A stretch of DNA of 64,000 bases from Druceiella hillmani. Taxonomy: Eukaryota; Arthropoda; Insecta; Lepidoptera; Hepialidae. Below, in pieces: positions 36,595-48,304 of this stretch (within the stretch, counting starts at the first letter, position 1; every line of letters starts with the position of its first letter). The DNA lies in NCBI GenBank assembly GCA_039881145.1, contig JAYKKI010000006.1, forward strand, positions 15,926,001 to 15,990,000. The letters run 5' to 3'. The notes below the pieces were generated by a model. It had not been told where the DNA came from. It did not search any database and worked only from the letters and a program-made list of their open reading frames with translations. The position numbers and the translations under genes are program-made.

Positions 36595-37470
36595 AGAAAA
36601 CCATAACCAAGTCGTGTTTGCATATCGAATATTGTTTGAAATAAGGTAAAATCGCCTTATAAGGCCCACTTTTGGCAAAATATTTGTAAAATCAGACAAT
36701 TGCAACAAAAAAAAATATCGTATTTTATTGCGTTTTGGTGTTAAAAAGGCACGTTTTAAAAACCTCCGTTCCGGGTTTTGTTAGAAACATTATTAGCAAT
36801 GAGGTCTATGACACAACTACGTGTATTAAATAATATTAGAGTTTATAATTGTTATCCGCCAAATAATCATTTAGAAATTTTAGTTTAAAATTAAATTCAA
36901 ATTTTTAGCACCATAATTTAGCCAAAATTATGTTACGAATCTTCTTGGATCTATTAAAACGGAAAATTGCATTAAAGTAACAAAATCTTATAAAATTAAA
37001 ATGAAATGTTTGTTCTAATAAAAACACATATATACGTATAAGAAAATCGTAACGAAGTCGTGTTCGCATATCGAATATTTTTTTTAACAAGGCACACTTT
37101 ATACAAAATGTTTATAAAATCGGGAAAATGTGTAATTCATGAGAACTACTGTCAGTATGGAAAACACTGTTTAATTATGGTTTTAATATTGGAAAAATTC
37201 ACCACATTTCGTTGCGTTTTCATATTAAAAAGGCACTTTTTAAAAACCGCATATGTGGGCATTGTTAGTTTCTTGTAGGGACCTTTTTTTCCTAACAAGG
37301 TCTATCACACAACTATGTGTATTATATAAAATCAAAGTTTATAATTGTTATCCGCCAATTAAACATTTACAAATTTTAGTTTGAATATAGATTCACATTT
37401 TTAGCAAAATAATTTACCAAAAATTAGGTTATGGACCTTACTAAATATATAAAACGGACAATTACAATAA
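36595..37470. repeat. Diverged tandem duplication of ~440-500 bp
   Basis: AAGTCGTGTTTGCATATCGA (36610) recurs as AAGTCGTGTTCGCATATCGA (37053). GTTTATAATTGTTATCCGCC recurs at 36840 and 37335. Many intermediate words match. No coding region is evident; the 60-93 codon frames around it are not recognisable. Confidence 0.7.
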
Positions 37471-37570
37471 AATTTAAAAAATGGAGTGTGGCTGTGTCAT
37501 GGACACGGCCGTGTGTTGTACGTGAATATATCTATGTAACGAAGCGATTTCATCATCTACTTGCATAATT

Positions 37571-37850
37571 TCAACCACCCCAGCTGCAGATGTACTGGCA
37601 CCGTTCTGTGACTGCACTGGTGACGTCGATCCGCTCGGCCGCATTCATTCTTTTAGGTTCCCGGCACTGCTTGACTTGGTCATATGGTATTTTATTATTA
37701 CCATTCGATTGTTCTTGAGAAGCCCTTTCCAGCCGTATACGATCTCTGTATTTGGTTTTGGCTTTTCGACGCGTATAGGCCGACATTATATATTTTTGAT
37801 AATATTTTTTTTATTCTAACACCTTATTATATTCACTGTCACTACTTTAA
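37571..37850 (-). repeat. Family C repeat with an open frame, longer copy
   Basis: The minus strand starts ATGTCGGCCTATACGCGTCG and encodes 71 codons: MSAYTRRKAKTKYRDR, then LERASQEQSNGNNKIPYDQ and MNAAERIDVTSAV. The segments just upstream of the ATG (GTGTTAGAATAAAAAAAAT) and parts of the coding stretch recur at 45025-45190. There the first ~60 bp after the ATG is missing. A transposon-encoded basic protein is likely, but I do not know the family. Confidence 0.45.
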
Positions 37851-38923
<1,073 letters not shown>

Positions 38924-39074
38924 TGTTTAGCTGTAAGAGGTTGCTAGTGTAGCAATAAATCAGCTATTTCTATCAACTGTCTACATTAAAGTTTGAAAAT
39001 AAATACTTACATATGATCCCAATCATTATAAAACCCTTCAATTTGAGAGCGTGAGAATGATATATTGAGACTGA

Positions 39075-39565
39075 ATATTTGAGTTTAGACTCAAAATTTC
39101 TAACTGTCATAAGGGCTTAGGTCAAGGTGTTGTCATCCTGCTCATCATCAGATACTCGAATTAGTGGGTGTGAGAAGCCACCGTTGAAACCGTAAATTTT
39201 GGCTCAAACTTGAAGTCTCTAGCTGTAATATTATCTAAGATCCAGGCACCTTTATGAACTATTAGAGTCCAAATTCCAAGCTTTTAAATGTAATAATTCT
39301 TAGATCCAGGTATTATTAGTCTGGTCATTACCAGGTCCTAGATTAAATATTTGAGCTCAAACTCGAAATTTGTAGGTATAATAGTGGCTAGGATGCGGGT
39401 ATAATTATTCTGGTCATCAGCAGACCATCGAGTTTGCATGAGGACTGCCCAATAAAACTGAATGTTGGAGCCTAAAGGTTCTAAAATCAAATATTCGAGT
39501 TCCAACTCGATGCTTCTAGCTCTGATAGTGGTTAAGATTCATGTATTCTTATTCTGGTCACGTTT
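39075..39565. repeat. Decayed tandem repeat, ~75-140 bp units
   Basis: Four to five diverged units share the order GAGYTCAAACTCGAAATTTC, TAGCTGTAATAGTGGCTA, AGATCCAGGTATTATT and CTGGTCATCAG (for example near 39095, 39207, 39278, 39350 and 39500). Similar 'TTCTGGTCATCAG' repeats are, from memory, common in lepidopteran introns. Confidence 0.6.
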
Positions 39566-39839
39566 TTTGATGTTTTTCTGCAAATATTTTTAGTTTTATT
39601 ATAATTTTTTTAAATACTATTTAAATTTTATAAAATGATTATGGAATTAAAATTTAAAATGATTATGGCCACTCCTAGGAAAAATAGTGGCTTTTATTTT
39701 TCAAAAAATCACATAATCATGTGTTATTTACTAAGTATTGGGTTTTAACAAAAGTTTGAAAATACATCTCTTCCATTAATAGATTACGAAATATTTCTAT
39801 AAATATATCTGTATTTGTGTATTTTTTGTTTGTTTTCAG

Positions 39840-40265
39840 ATGTACGAGTTGCCCACACTCGTATATGCAGTTACCACCCAGTGATGCCAGAGAGCTACTT
39901 GCAGAATCCCTCCACTACTCATAACTACATTTTCGAATTGATTAAAATTTTCTTGAATTGTGTTTTTATAGTAATTGTATTTTAATAACTTGTATAGTAA
40001 TGTTATTTTGTATATAACTTATATTGTATAGTAACGCAATCTATGAGCAACAGAGAGTAAGAGATTTCGCCATCTATGGGCATTAATAATAATTACACTA
40101 GTCTTTGATCGACACTAGTCTTTGATGTGAGGTGAGGAGAGAGGCGAGTCAACTTGACAGCGTTTGGGAAGGTATGAAAAAGTGTGACTCTTTTTTATAT
40201 CGGTTAATATGCGTCGTGTCAATTCTGTACCGTACTTGTTCTGTGATTTCAGCAATAAATTCTAT
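39840..40265 (+). CDS. Candidate 3'-terminal exon of a host gene (coding 39840-39924, then UTR)
   Basis: A textbook acceptor (TATTTTTTGTTTGTTTTCAG, ending 39839) precedes 27 codons that read CTSCPHSYMQLPPSDARELL and then AESLHYS before TAA at 39922-39924. About 340 bp later AATAAA (near 40254) gives a plausible poly(A) signal. The LPP...RELLAESLHY tail loosely recalls the end of HECT ubiquitin-ligase C-lobes, where a T-C motif precedes an LPxY segment. The cysteine spacing is one residue off and the usual hydrophobic tail is missing, so I do not name it. The UTR includes words such as TTTCGCCATCTATGGGC that may be transposon-derived. Confidence 0.35.
40254..40259 (+). terminator. Poly(A) signal AATAAA
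   Basis: AATAAA in GATTTCAGCAATAAATTC, directly upstream of a family A insertion. It belongs to the candidate terminal exon. Confidence 0.35.
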
Positions 40266-40269
40266 TGAA

Positions 40270-40631
40270 AATTGGACTAAATTTTGTTTAGTTCATTAAT
40301 CATAATTTCAAGGTACAAGGTGATGAAAAGTGAAAAAATTGTTTAATAAATCTTAAAAATTGACCGAGTTATAAAAGTGTAAATTTAACCTTTAGAGAAG
40401 GACGGCAATACTGTGTTGTGAGGTCATTTTTAATATTGCATATTAGATTCTACGAGAGGAAAAGAGACAGAGACCAACTCTATCCGTATCTTCAAATTTA
40501 GAAGCCTGCAACTAGCGTATTTTTCAATCAATTTTTGGATTTTTTTTTCAAAAGACTGGTTTTTAATTAAATTATATTTCACAATATTGTACGAAAAATA
40601 TCAAAATTTAGAGTGAGTCAACTACCGTATT
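40270..40631 (+). mobile_element. Family A repeat copy
   Basis: Left end reads AATTGGACTAAA (lacking GTATTT) and the right end GAGTCAACTACCGTATT. It sits just after the AATAAA. Confidence 0.8.
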
Positions 40632-42186
40632 GTATCTATCATGTTTCTGGTCATTGGATCCCATTTTGCAATTAGCATTTTCATTTTGAAGCCTAGTTAT
40701 ATGCTGCTCGTTCTCAAATTGTTTAACCATTGGTTTCTAAAATAGAAAAAATATACCAACGCTCTACTAGAACTTGCAGTTAAAAGTATTTCTGTTAACT
40801 TGTATCTACACTGTGAAGAAACATAGCAGCTACGTAACGCTAATTTATGCCCATTCCGACACGCACTTAGCCTTCTTTTTTCTTTTGTCGTCTACATCTC
40901 AAAAATATCATATATATTTGATTAGCCTAATAAAATATTAAACATTTGTGAAATATGATTCTTACACAAGTCACAGGTTTCATTAGCGTCTAAGAGGGAC
41001 ATAAATCCGAATAAAAATTGTAAAACAATTATTGAAAAAAAAAACGGTTAAATGAAAAAAAAAGTGGAACGACAATTACGGGTGATTATTTTTCCAAAAT
41101 ATTTAACTACTTTTTGTCTGTTCTCGTAGCGTGTCAGTTTGCAATGAAATTATTATTTTAACGACGCATCGTTAGGTTTTAGATTTTATTTCGAAAGAAA
41201 AATTGTTCTTCACGTAACTTCTTTCATAATTTTTTTATCAATATTTATAATTATCGCATGTTGGACTATTGTCGCATAACTCAATCAATAGTAAAAGCTA
41301 CTAAATTTGTGGTCATGAAAAAACATATATGTTATTCTTTACAATAAATTCTAAAGTCCTCGTTGTTTTTTTTAAAACACAACTGAAATATTTTTTCTGT
41401 CTAAAAAAATCCGACCCCATCACTTTGAACAAAATTGTCTCTGTTATTTATGAGACTTTATTAATAGAATTAAAAAGACTAACTGTTCACTTCTTATTTA
41501 AAATCTTATTAGATCTAATTTATTAGAACGAATAAGTGAAATATATTAAATAGTAGAATAACTAGAATGGAATCGAAACTATTAATAATATTATAAAAAA
41601 GTGAGCCGTCACGGGACGCCTGGCAGATGTGAAACATCGTGTTCGTACAAGTAATATGCATAAAAGACAAGATTATTACAGGAACTAAACATAGCATAAT
41701 GAAAAAATAAAGTATTACGAATTTCTTACAGAAAATGGTGACTTTATTTAATAAACATTTATTTACAATTAATACAAAAATTCGATTGCGCATGTCGCTA
41801 TACCGTACACTCTACTACAAATAGACTATATATATATACCTTGGTATAGCGTGGTGACCCGTCGCCACGGCAAGCGTCGCCACGCCAACGATCCGGTTTA
41901 TATCTGCGCTTATAGATGTTTTACATCAATAACACTTGGAGATTATTTATTTACTTATTAAATATTATGATTATGATAGTGAGATTTTTCAAATTATACA
42001 ATTTACACGCATTTACATAAAATACATAAATAAGTAATTTATAATTTTGCATTTTTTCTGACCGCGTTGAAACCATTTATCGAATTTTCAATTTGACGTG
42101 ACATCTAAAATAAATAAGATTAATTACTTAAAAATTAAGTCCACAAATCTATAGTGAAGTTAACTGATTAAATAATTATATAAGTA
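40632..42186. other. AT-rich stretch without supported genes
   Basis: Open stretches at 41329-41526 and 41515-41793 have AT-driven composition and no motif. A small GC patch at about 41850-41895 contains two CGTCGCCACGSC words. Confidence 0.45.
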
Positions 42187-42228
<42 letters not shown>

Positions 42229-42235
42229 GATATAT

Positions 42236-42272
<37 letters not shown>

Positions 42273-42275
42273 GAG
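42187..42275. repeat. (CT)n(TA)n(CA)n(TA)n microsatellite
   Basis: CT run, TA run, CACACACA and a second TA run in series. Confidence 0.95.
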
Positions 42276-42518
42276 TTACTGGTTATATGCCACGATCCCC
42301 GTAAGAGATTAGAGAAGAGGCCATTATTAGCCAAATGACTACTAAAAACATTATGCTAAAGTGGACCGTCATCGAGATATTTGTTTTTTAGAAAATTTGA
42401 GAAAATCTGGGTACACATTTTTAAAACTAAATAAAAAATAACAACGGATTCAACACTATATTTTAACGGATTCAACACTAATAGGTAGGCGAGAGTAAGT
42501 CAATGCATATTGCTGCCA

Positions 42519-42915
42519 CAAAATTGTTCTTATGCCACAGGTGTACATTAAGCAAGCTGTATTTCACTAATGTATAGAACACACATAAATATTACACAAA
42601 ATTGTTCTTATGCCACAGGTGTACATTAAGCAAGCTGTATTTCACTAATGTATAGAACACACATAAATATTACACAAAATTGTTCTTATGCCACAGGTTT
42701 ACATTAAGCAAGCTGTATTTCACTAATGTATAGAACACACATAAATATTACACAAAATTGTTCTTATGCCACAGGTTTACATTAAGCAAGCTGTATTTCA
42801 CTAATGTATAGAACACACATAAATATTACACAAAATTGTTCTTATGCCACAGGTGTACATTAAGCAAGCTGTATTTCACTAATGTATAGAACACACATAA
42901 ATATTACACAAAATA
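42519..42915. repeat. 78-bp satellite, 5 nearly identical copies
   Basis: AAATTGTTCTTATGCCACAG recurs at 42521, 42599, 42677 and so on, each with TACATTAAGCAAGCTGTATT and ACTAATGTATAGAACACAC. Copies differ almost only at one G/T (GGTGTACA versus GGTTTACA), indicating recent expansion. Confidence 0.95.
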
Positions 42916-43418
42916 TAAAATAAACGCTTTTTTGCCTTGACATACACTCCACAGACTACTGAAAAAGGAACATTTGAAATCACACATAATGTACAGCTCG
43001 AAACTCATTCAGACAACCTGACATTTTAAAATTCTTTAGTAACAATCTTTATTCTGTGCAACTGTTTGACCATAGACTATTATGTGTTTGACACTGTTAG
43101 TATGAACGTAAACAATTAATATTTTAATGTATTTGTTATATATAATTGAATGTACTTTGTAACACATATTATATATACATTTTAGCTTTCTATACTCCTT
43201 TTCCATATAAACTTTAACTATGCCAAATCTCACCCCCCTCCGTGCATGCAAAATGATTAAAAAGTTATACAAAGTTTTCTCTTCAAGTATTAATATATAG
43301 ATTATATTTAAAAAATCTGTACAAATTTTTAACAAGAGCTCCGTAACCCAACAAGTTTTGTCATTTTTATGAAATACTTGGACAACAATTATTTATTTCT
43401 GCAAAAAATCACTAATAT
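42916..43418. other. No feature recognised
   Basis: A 99-codon minus frame at 43036-43335 lacks recognisable motifs. Confidence 0.4.
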
Positions 43419-44438
43419 ATGAGGGGACGTTTTTAAGTTCGCGGAATGGAAAGGTAGGCCATTAGTAAAAAGGTGATTAACGGAATGATAGCTAGTTAAG
43501 TAACTCATTATTAGTATAAATACCAAGTTTTATCATAATCGGATCATTAGTCTTTGAACTATCGTCGAACAAACAACTCAATCTGGAAGAAAGTCTGAAC
43601 TATGGAAAAAATCGAGTACCGCGTCGTTATAAAGTTCCTTACCGAGCAAGGAAAGTCGGTTCGAAAGAAACCATACTGAAAAAGATGGCATCCGTTTACG
43701 GGGACTCTTGCCAGCGTAAACCTATGGTTTACACGTGGCATAGTCTCTTTAAACAGGGTAGAGACTCAGTTGAAGACGACCCACGCCCGGTCGGCCAATC
43801 GCAATGACTACTCCGGAAATTATTGAAAAAGTTGAAAAACTAGTATTGGAAGATGCCAGACTAAAGAATAAACAGCTTGCAGAGACGGTTGGAGTATCGG
43901 ATACAACAATTTTTTAAATTCTTCATGATCGTCTTGGCATGACAAAGGTCAGCGCAAGATGGGTGCCGGGAATGCTCACACCGCCTCAAAAACAACGCCG
44001 GGTGGAGTGTTCTCGCGCGTTTTTGGACCTCTGTAGTGAAGACGAGGATGGACTATTGAGTGGAATCGTTACTGGAGAAATTTGAGTTTATAATTATGAA
44101 ATTGAATCCAAACAAGAGTCAATGCAGTGGCACAAAAAAGGCACACCACCATCTAAGAAGTTTAAGATGTCAGTCAGCTGGAAAAATCATGGCGACAATC
44201 TTTTGCGATTCAGAAGGGATCCTGTCGACGGATTATAGAGATAAAGGTGTTTCCATAACCGGAGAATACTATACGTCAATTCTAGGTTGAAAGAAGCAAT
44301 CAAAGAAAAAAGAAGGGGAAAATTGACCAAAGGTGTCCTGCTTTTGCACGACAACGCGCCCGTTCACACGGGCCGAGTTGCGCTGGCCGCCCTGCACAAC
44401 GTGGGCTTCGATATTTTGGAACACCACTCGTACAACGT
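43419..44438 (+). mobile_element. irritans-like mariner element, 3' truncated
   Basis: The left terminal repeat reads ATGAGGGGACGTTTTTAAG then TTCGCGGAATGG, matching the GAGGGG...AAGTTCGCGGAATG terminus I know from irritans-type mariners. The transposase begins 183 bp later. The right end is absent; homology stops at about 44438. Confidence 0.8.
43602..44438 (+). pseudogene. mariner transposase, frameshifted and truncated
   Basis: Begins MEKIEYRVVIKFLTEQGKSV. After an early frameshift it continues KKMASVYGDSCQRKPMV, KQGRDSVEDDPRPGRPIA (linker), VEKLVLEDARLKNKQLAETV (second helix-turn-helix), LGMTKVSARWVPGMLTP and IVTGE. The first catalytic Asp of the expected TGDETW block is lost in an indel (TGEI, stop). 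Then come ESKQESMQWHKKGTPPSKKF and KRRGKLTKGVLLLHDNAPVH with the second Asp intact, and the frame ends at DILEHHSYN just before the expected YSPDLAPSD. At least four frame shifts or stops show an old copy. Confidence 0.85.
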
Positions 44439-44567
44439 ACGTTTAAAAACATCTACTTATTATTAGCTACGTAATACGATGTACATTAACTTACAAAACT
44501 ACTGAACAAACTATTTAGTGAAAGGGGAAAAACACCTTATTTTCTAAATTTATAAAAAGTTGAATAT
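44439..44567. other. Short spacer
   Basis: AT-rich, nothing recognised. Confidence 0.4.
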
Positions 44568-44662
44568 TGAATATATTTGGCGTTAATTTTGTAGAAATTC
44601 ATTATTGACAATTAAATGAAACTACGTGATGTAGTATTATTTCTACTATCTTTAAGATCTTT

Positions 44663-44704
44663 ACCACGACCTAGGTTTCTTTGTATTACAGCATCTTCAG
44701 GTGG
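44663..44704 (-). ncRNA. Hammerhead ribozyme-like motif (core intact)
   Basis: Minus strand: CCAC, CUGAAGA, UGCUGUAAUACAAA, GAAA, CCUAGGUC and GUGG. The catalytic core CUGANGA/GAAA/UC is complete and stem I (CCAC/GUGG) pairs. Stem II has one or two mismatches. Confidence 0.55.
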
Positions 44705-44782
44705 ACTAGTAGCAAAGATCAATCTTTCAATCTTTAGTAGCCCACCTGAAGTTGACCAATGGAACCAATCTTTGCTAATAGC

Positions 44783-44818
44783 CCACCTGAAGATGTAATA
44801 TAACGAAAGCTAGGTCAA
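44783..44818 (+). ncRNA. Hammerhead ribozyme-like motif (stem I lost)
   Basis: Plus strand: CCAC, CUGAAGA, a shortened stem II (UGUAAUAUAAC), GAAA and GCUAGGUC. The 3' strand of stem I reads AAAG instead of GUGG, so it should not fold properly. Confidence 0.4.
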
Positions 44819-44929
44819 AGCTTCGTAACTCAACATGATTTACGAAGTGCTTATTAAAAAATTTGTGCAGATTTGTTAAATGTAATTACTGTTTATTGCG
44901 TATCAGAATGTGTATAATCCAGGAAATTA

Positions 44930-45190
44930 AAGTTAATACCCTGAAATTCCGTTTTTTTTTTATTAATTTTAAAGATGTCTACCCAGATTTTCTCAAAAAT
45001 TTATAAAAAAAAACATTAGGTTAAAGTAGTGACAGAGAATATAATAAGGTGTTAGAATAAAAAAAATCGTATACGGTTGGAAAGAGCTTCTCAAGAGCAA
45101 TCTATTGATACCTATAAAATACCATATGCTTACATGTATTCACGTAAAACACACGGTCGTTCCCCCGACACAGCCACGCCCCGATTTTTT
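44930..45190 (+). repeat. Family C repeat, deleted copy, with CCCAGATTTTCTC flank
   Basis: GAATATAATAAGGTGTTAGA followed by ATCGTATACGGTTGGAAAG and GCTTCTCAAGAGCAATC parallels the minus strand of 37640-37850, minus the first ~60 bp of its frame. The upstream segment with GTCTACCCAGATTTTCTC also occurs in reverse near 42385-42430. Confidence 0.55.
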
Positions 45191-45364
45191 TATATAAAAA
45201 TTATTATACTTTATATTCCCAGAGTTTATAACAAACTGCAAAAATTGGCCTTTTCTCGTCAAACATTTAAATACATACGCCTTTAAGTAACGTTCAAAAA
45301 CCACATTAACATTTTAAAAACATAGGTCGCGTATGTTGTCGATGCTGCGAACATTAATAATAAA

Positions 45365-45778
45365 CAATTGGGTATTTGACTAATTTTTTTTTATTTCATT
45401 AATCATAATTTCAAGGTAAAAGCTAATGAAGAATCTAGAATAATCTGCGAAGCAAATAATAATCTTAAAAATTGACCGAGTTATAAAAGAAGCTAATAAT
45501 AATCTTAAAAATTGACCGAGTTATAAAAGTTTAAATTTAACCTTTAGAGAAGGACTTACTGTGTTGTGAGGTCATTTTTAATATTGCACGTTATATTCTA
45601 CGAGAGGAAAAGAGACAGGAATATACCCAACTCTATCCGTATCTTCAAATTTAGAAGCCTACAACTGGTTTATTTTTCAATCAATTTTTAATATTTTCAA
45701 AACTGGTTTTTAATTAACTTATATTTCACAATATTGTACGAAAAATATCAAAATTTAGAATGAGTCAACTACCGTATT
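45365..45778 (+). mobile_element. Family A repeat with internal duplication
   Basis: Full ends present. The segment AATCTTAAAAATTGACCGAG plus TTATAAAAG is duplicated in tandem, making this copy about 45 bp longer. Confidence 0.82.
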
Positions 45779-46844
45779 GTTTAAATTTGAGATCATTTGC
45801 TTTAATTTTTTTATGAAAAATAGTTTTAAAATATAAAAATTTTAAATATAACTAATGAATACATAAAATATTTAATTAACAATTGTTTTAGTCGTTCATT
45901 GATAATATTTTTTATTAACAATTAATATAACAAACAATAATTCTGTTAAGTTTCAGAAATTCATTTACGAAAGAAAAATATTTTCTACCGACTAGAACAG
46001 TTTCACGAAGCTTATTTGTATCAAAAATATTTAACAAATAATCGTATTTTTTATATAAATATCTTTTATATAAAAAATAATACATTAAACAATATATCAG
46101 ACGAGCGTTCCTCTCAGTGAGGTTAAATATTTTTTGTAAACGCTTACAATAATACTCGTTTTTAATTATGAGAAATAATTATTGCAATAAAAAATAGACA
46201 AATCTGTGAGGTTCACCTTCTGTCAAAATATTTATTTTTGTGGAAAAAATTTGTTAAATAAAACAATTTTGGACTATTCTACACATATTCCCTGATGATG
46301 ACACAATTAACGAATTTACGTAACGATGAGACAATTAACGAGTCTTAGAATGTATAAAATAGGTAACACTGTATATACATATAAATATATCAATATATAT
46401 CTTACCGTTAAGGCAGCGTCCATAAGAAACGCATTCGCCCGAATGTTTTTATTTACGTTGCAAAATTGGTCTCCATGAACATTTTTTTTAACGGGATAAT
46501 ATAGAACTTATGTCCAACCTGAAGGTCCTTTCTAAAGATTACCTCCTACATCCAAACTTAAAAAAATTAACTTTTTTATAATATTTGAAAATAAATTTTT
46601 AACGAGATAATGTAGTATCTATGTCCATCCTGAAGGTCTTAAACTTACAAAATTTTACCTTTTTTATAATAAATTATTTTTTTAATGGCGAAAAAACAAT
46701 TGTTGTACCTCAACAGGTCAGGTGGAGCACAATAGCTTAAAAGTTTTTTTTAAACTGTATGTTATGAGAGACATATGCTTAAATATGCAACTCCTATAGA
46801 TATGTTATTTTCGTTAAAAGTGAATAACATGACACTAAAGCAAC
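45779..46844. other. AT-rich stretch, nothing recognised
   Basis: Short duplicated segment near 46490-46660 (ATCCTGAAGGTC words). No gene. Confidence 0.4.
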
Positions 46845-47005
46845 TACAGAAAACTGGAAAATATAGTAGTTGCTATATTTTCCTAAATTAATCCTTGCTA
46901 TATTTTGTTGCTATATTTTCCAGAAAACTGGAAAATATAGCAACACTCTGCAAAGCAACAAGCGCATGCCCTTACGCATGCCCTTTACAGAAAACTGGAA
47001 AACAC
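46845..47005. repeat. Cluster of CAGAAAACTGGAAAA repeats with an 18-bp perfect hairpin
   Basis: CAGAAAACTGGAAAAYA occurs at about 46854, 46921 and 46987. At 46906-46945, TGTTGCTATATTTTCCAG pairs perfectly with its reverse complement across an AAAA loop. A second palindrome, GGAAAATATAGTAGTTGCTA plus TATTTTCC, precedes it. Confidence 0.75.
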
Positions 47006-47049
47006 GGCAGTAACACTTGACATCTCTCAGGAAATATCTTGTTGTATAG

Positions 47050-47511
47050 ACGAAGTGATTGAAGCATGGATAGAGCTTAAAAATAAGTTCGAAGGTGGAA
47101 ACGTACGGCAGCGCGAGACCGAGCATTCACTGAGTAATTTAAAGAAGCTCATTTTTCAGCAGATTTACTACATTCTAAGTACAGGAGTAAAAATCTCACT
47201 AACGAAGATATTTCTGAAGTTTTATCCTTTATTGAAGCTCATTACAAAGAGGCAATGCCCTATATTATACAATACAGGGCAATGACGAAGTCATTTCATA
47301 GGTTTCGATTTGAAGAACATGTAGTAAATCACGTCGAACTTCTAGAATGGTGGCTGTCATTAAAAAACCAAATTAATGGTCAAACAATGGAGCTTTGAAA
47401 TACTCATTTCAACATTGGCTTTATTCATTCCGACTTACAAAATAAACTTGGTACTGAGAAAACTGCAAAACTTGTCACATTATTTAAATACCTATATCAA
47501 AAAAACAAGTG
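47050..47511 (+). pseudogene. hAT-type transposase, C-terminal fragment
   Basis: Plus-strand frames give EVIEAWIELKNKFEGGN and then, after a shift, EDISEVLSFIEAHYKEAMPY, RFEEHVVNHVELLEWWLSLK and, past a stop, FNIGFIHSDLQNKLGTEKTA followed by KLVTLFKYLYQKN. The HSDLQNKLGTEKTAKLV tail matches the 'R-N-R-L-G-x-E-K-x-x-K-L-V' ending I associate with hAT dimerisation domains. No DNA-binding or catalytic part and no terminal repeats were found. Confidence 0.55.
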
Positions 47512-47581
47512 ATGTCTTGCTTGTCTGAAGTTGTCTTGACATACAAAATTTTGATTGTTAATTAATGATAGTTATTTTGTA

Positions 47582-47850
47582 TTGAATATATTTGGCGTTA
47601 ATTTTGTAGAAATGCATTATTCACAATTAAATGAAACTATGTAATGTAGTATTATTTCTATGTAATGTAGTATTATTTCTATGTAATGTAGTATTATTGT
47701 ACATCTTCAGGTGGGCTATTAGGAAAGATTCTTAGATATCTTTGCTAATATTGTAATACAATGAAACCTAGGTCGTGGTAAAGAAATTAAAGAAAGTAGA
47801 AATAACACTACATTACGTAGTTTCATTTAATTTTGAGTTATTTTGTAATT
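47582..47850. mobile_element. Penelope-type repeat, head-to-head pair (copy 4, deleted cores)
   Basis: The left arm has GGCGTTAATTTTGTAGAAAT and a tripled CTATGTAATGTAGTATTATT segment. The right arm has ACCTAGGTCGTGGTAAAG and AGTAGAAATAACACTACAT. Both hammerhead cores are incomplete: the left retains only CUGAAGAUGUAC and the right only stem II to GUGG. Confidence 0.6.
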
Positions 47851-48296
47851 AAAGTTGTTATCATTTGAGTTTCATTGAATAAATTAAGTAATACAAAATG
47901 ATGGGTGATTTAATTACAAGTCTAAATAAAATTTCTTTAGAAATCCTAATGACAAATACGACATAGATCCAACGTTTTAATTTATTTGGAACTATGTCCT
48001 AAATACATATTAGTTTTCATTAACTTCCAGTTCATTCGCATTTAAAAGTTGTTTTAAACTCTGTTTTTTTCTTAATGTTTTAAATATTGTTTAAAATTTG
48101 TTTTAAACTGTGTTTTTAAACGCTTAATAAGCTTCTTTTATTTCAGATTGTTTTAAACATTGTTTAAAATACGTGTTTTAAAACAACTTGTTTTAATCAT
48201 GCCAATTCCGTCGTATACTATGATAACGCCCTAATAGCGTTAGTATTGCCTGCAGACGACTGTTGTAGCTTATTATCAATCACAGTTATCAATATG
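47851..48296. other. Stretch rich in TTGTTTTAAAC words
   Basis: TTGTTTTAAAC and relatives recur about six times between 48045 and 48200. No gene. Confidence 0.4.
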
Positions 48297-48304
48297 ATCT
48301 AGAC
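48297..48304. repeat. 8-bp target-site duplication (left) of the hAT element
   Basis: ATCTAGAC directly before CAGGGGTCGTC; the same octamer follows the right end at 51879-51886. Confidence 0.88.

Larger units (their letters stand above)
44568..44823. mobile_element. Penelope-type repeat, head-to-head pair (copy 3)
   Basis: The left arm (44568-44715, minus sense) and right arm (44770-44823, plus sense) each carry a hammerhead core, meeting head to head around CAATCTTTAGTAGCCCACC. The right arm is truncated after the core. A spare half core, GCCCACCTGAAG, lies at about 44738-44750. Confidence 0.65.

Noticed and set aside
39990..40270. Solo LTR of a retrotransposon
   Set aside because: An AATAAA and TTTCGCCATCTATGGGC wording suggested it, but no TG...CA ends or target duplication could be defined.
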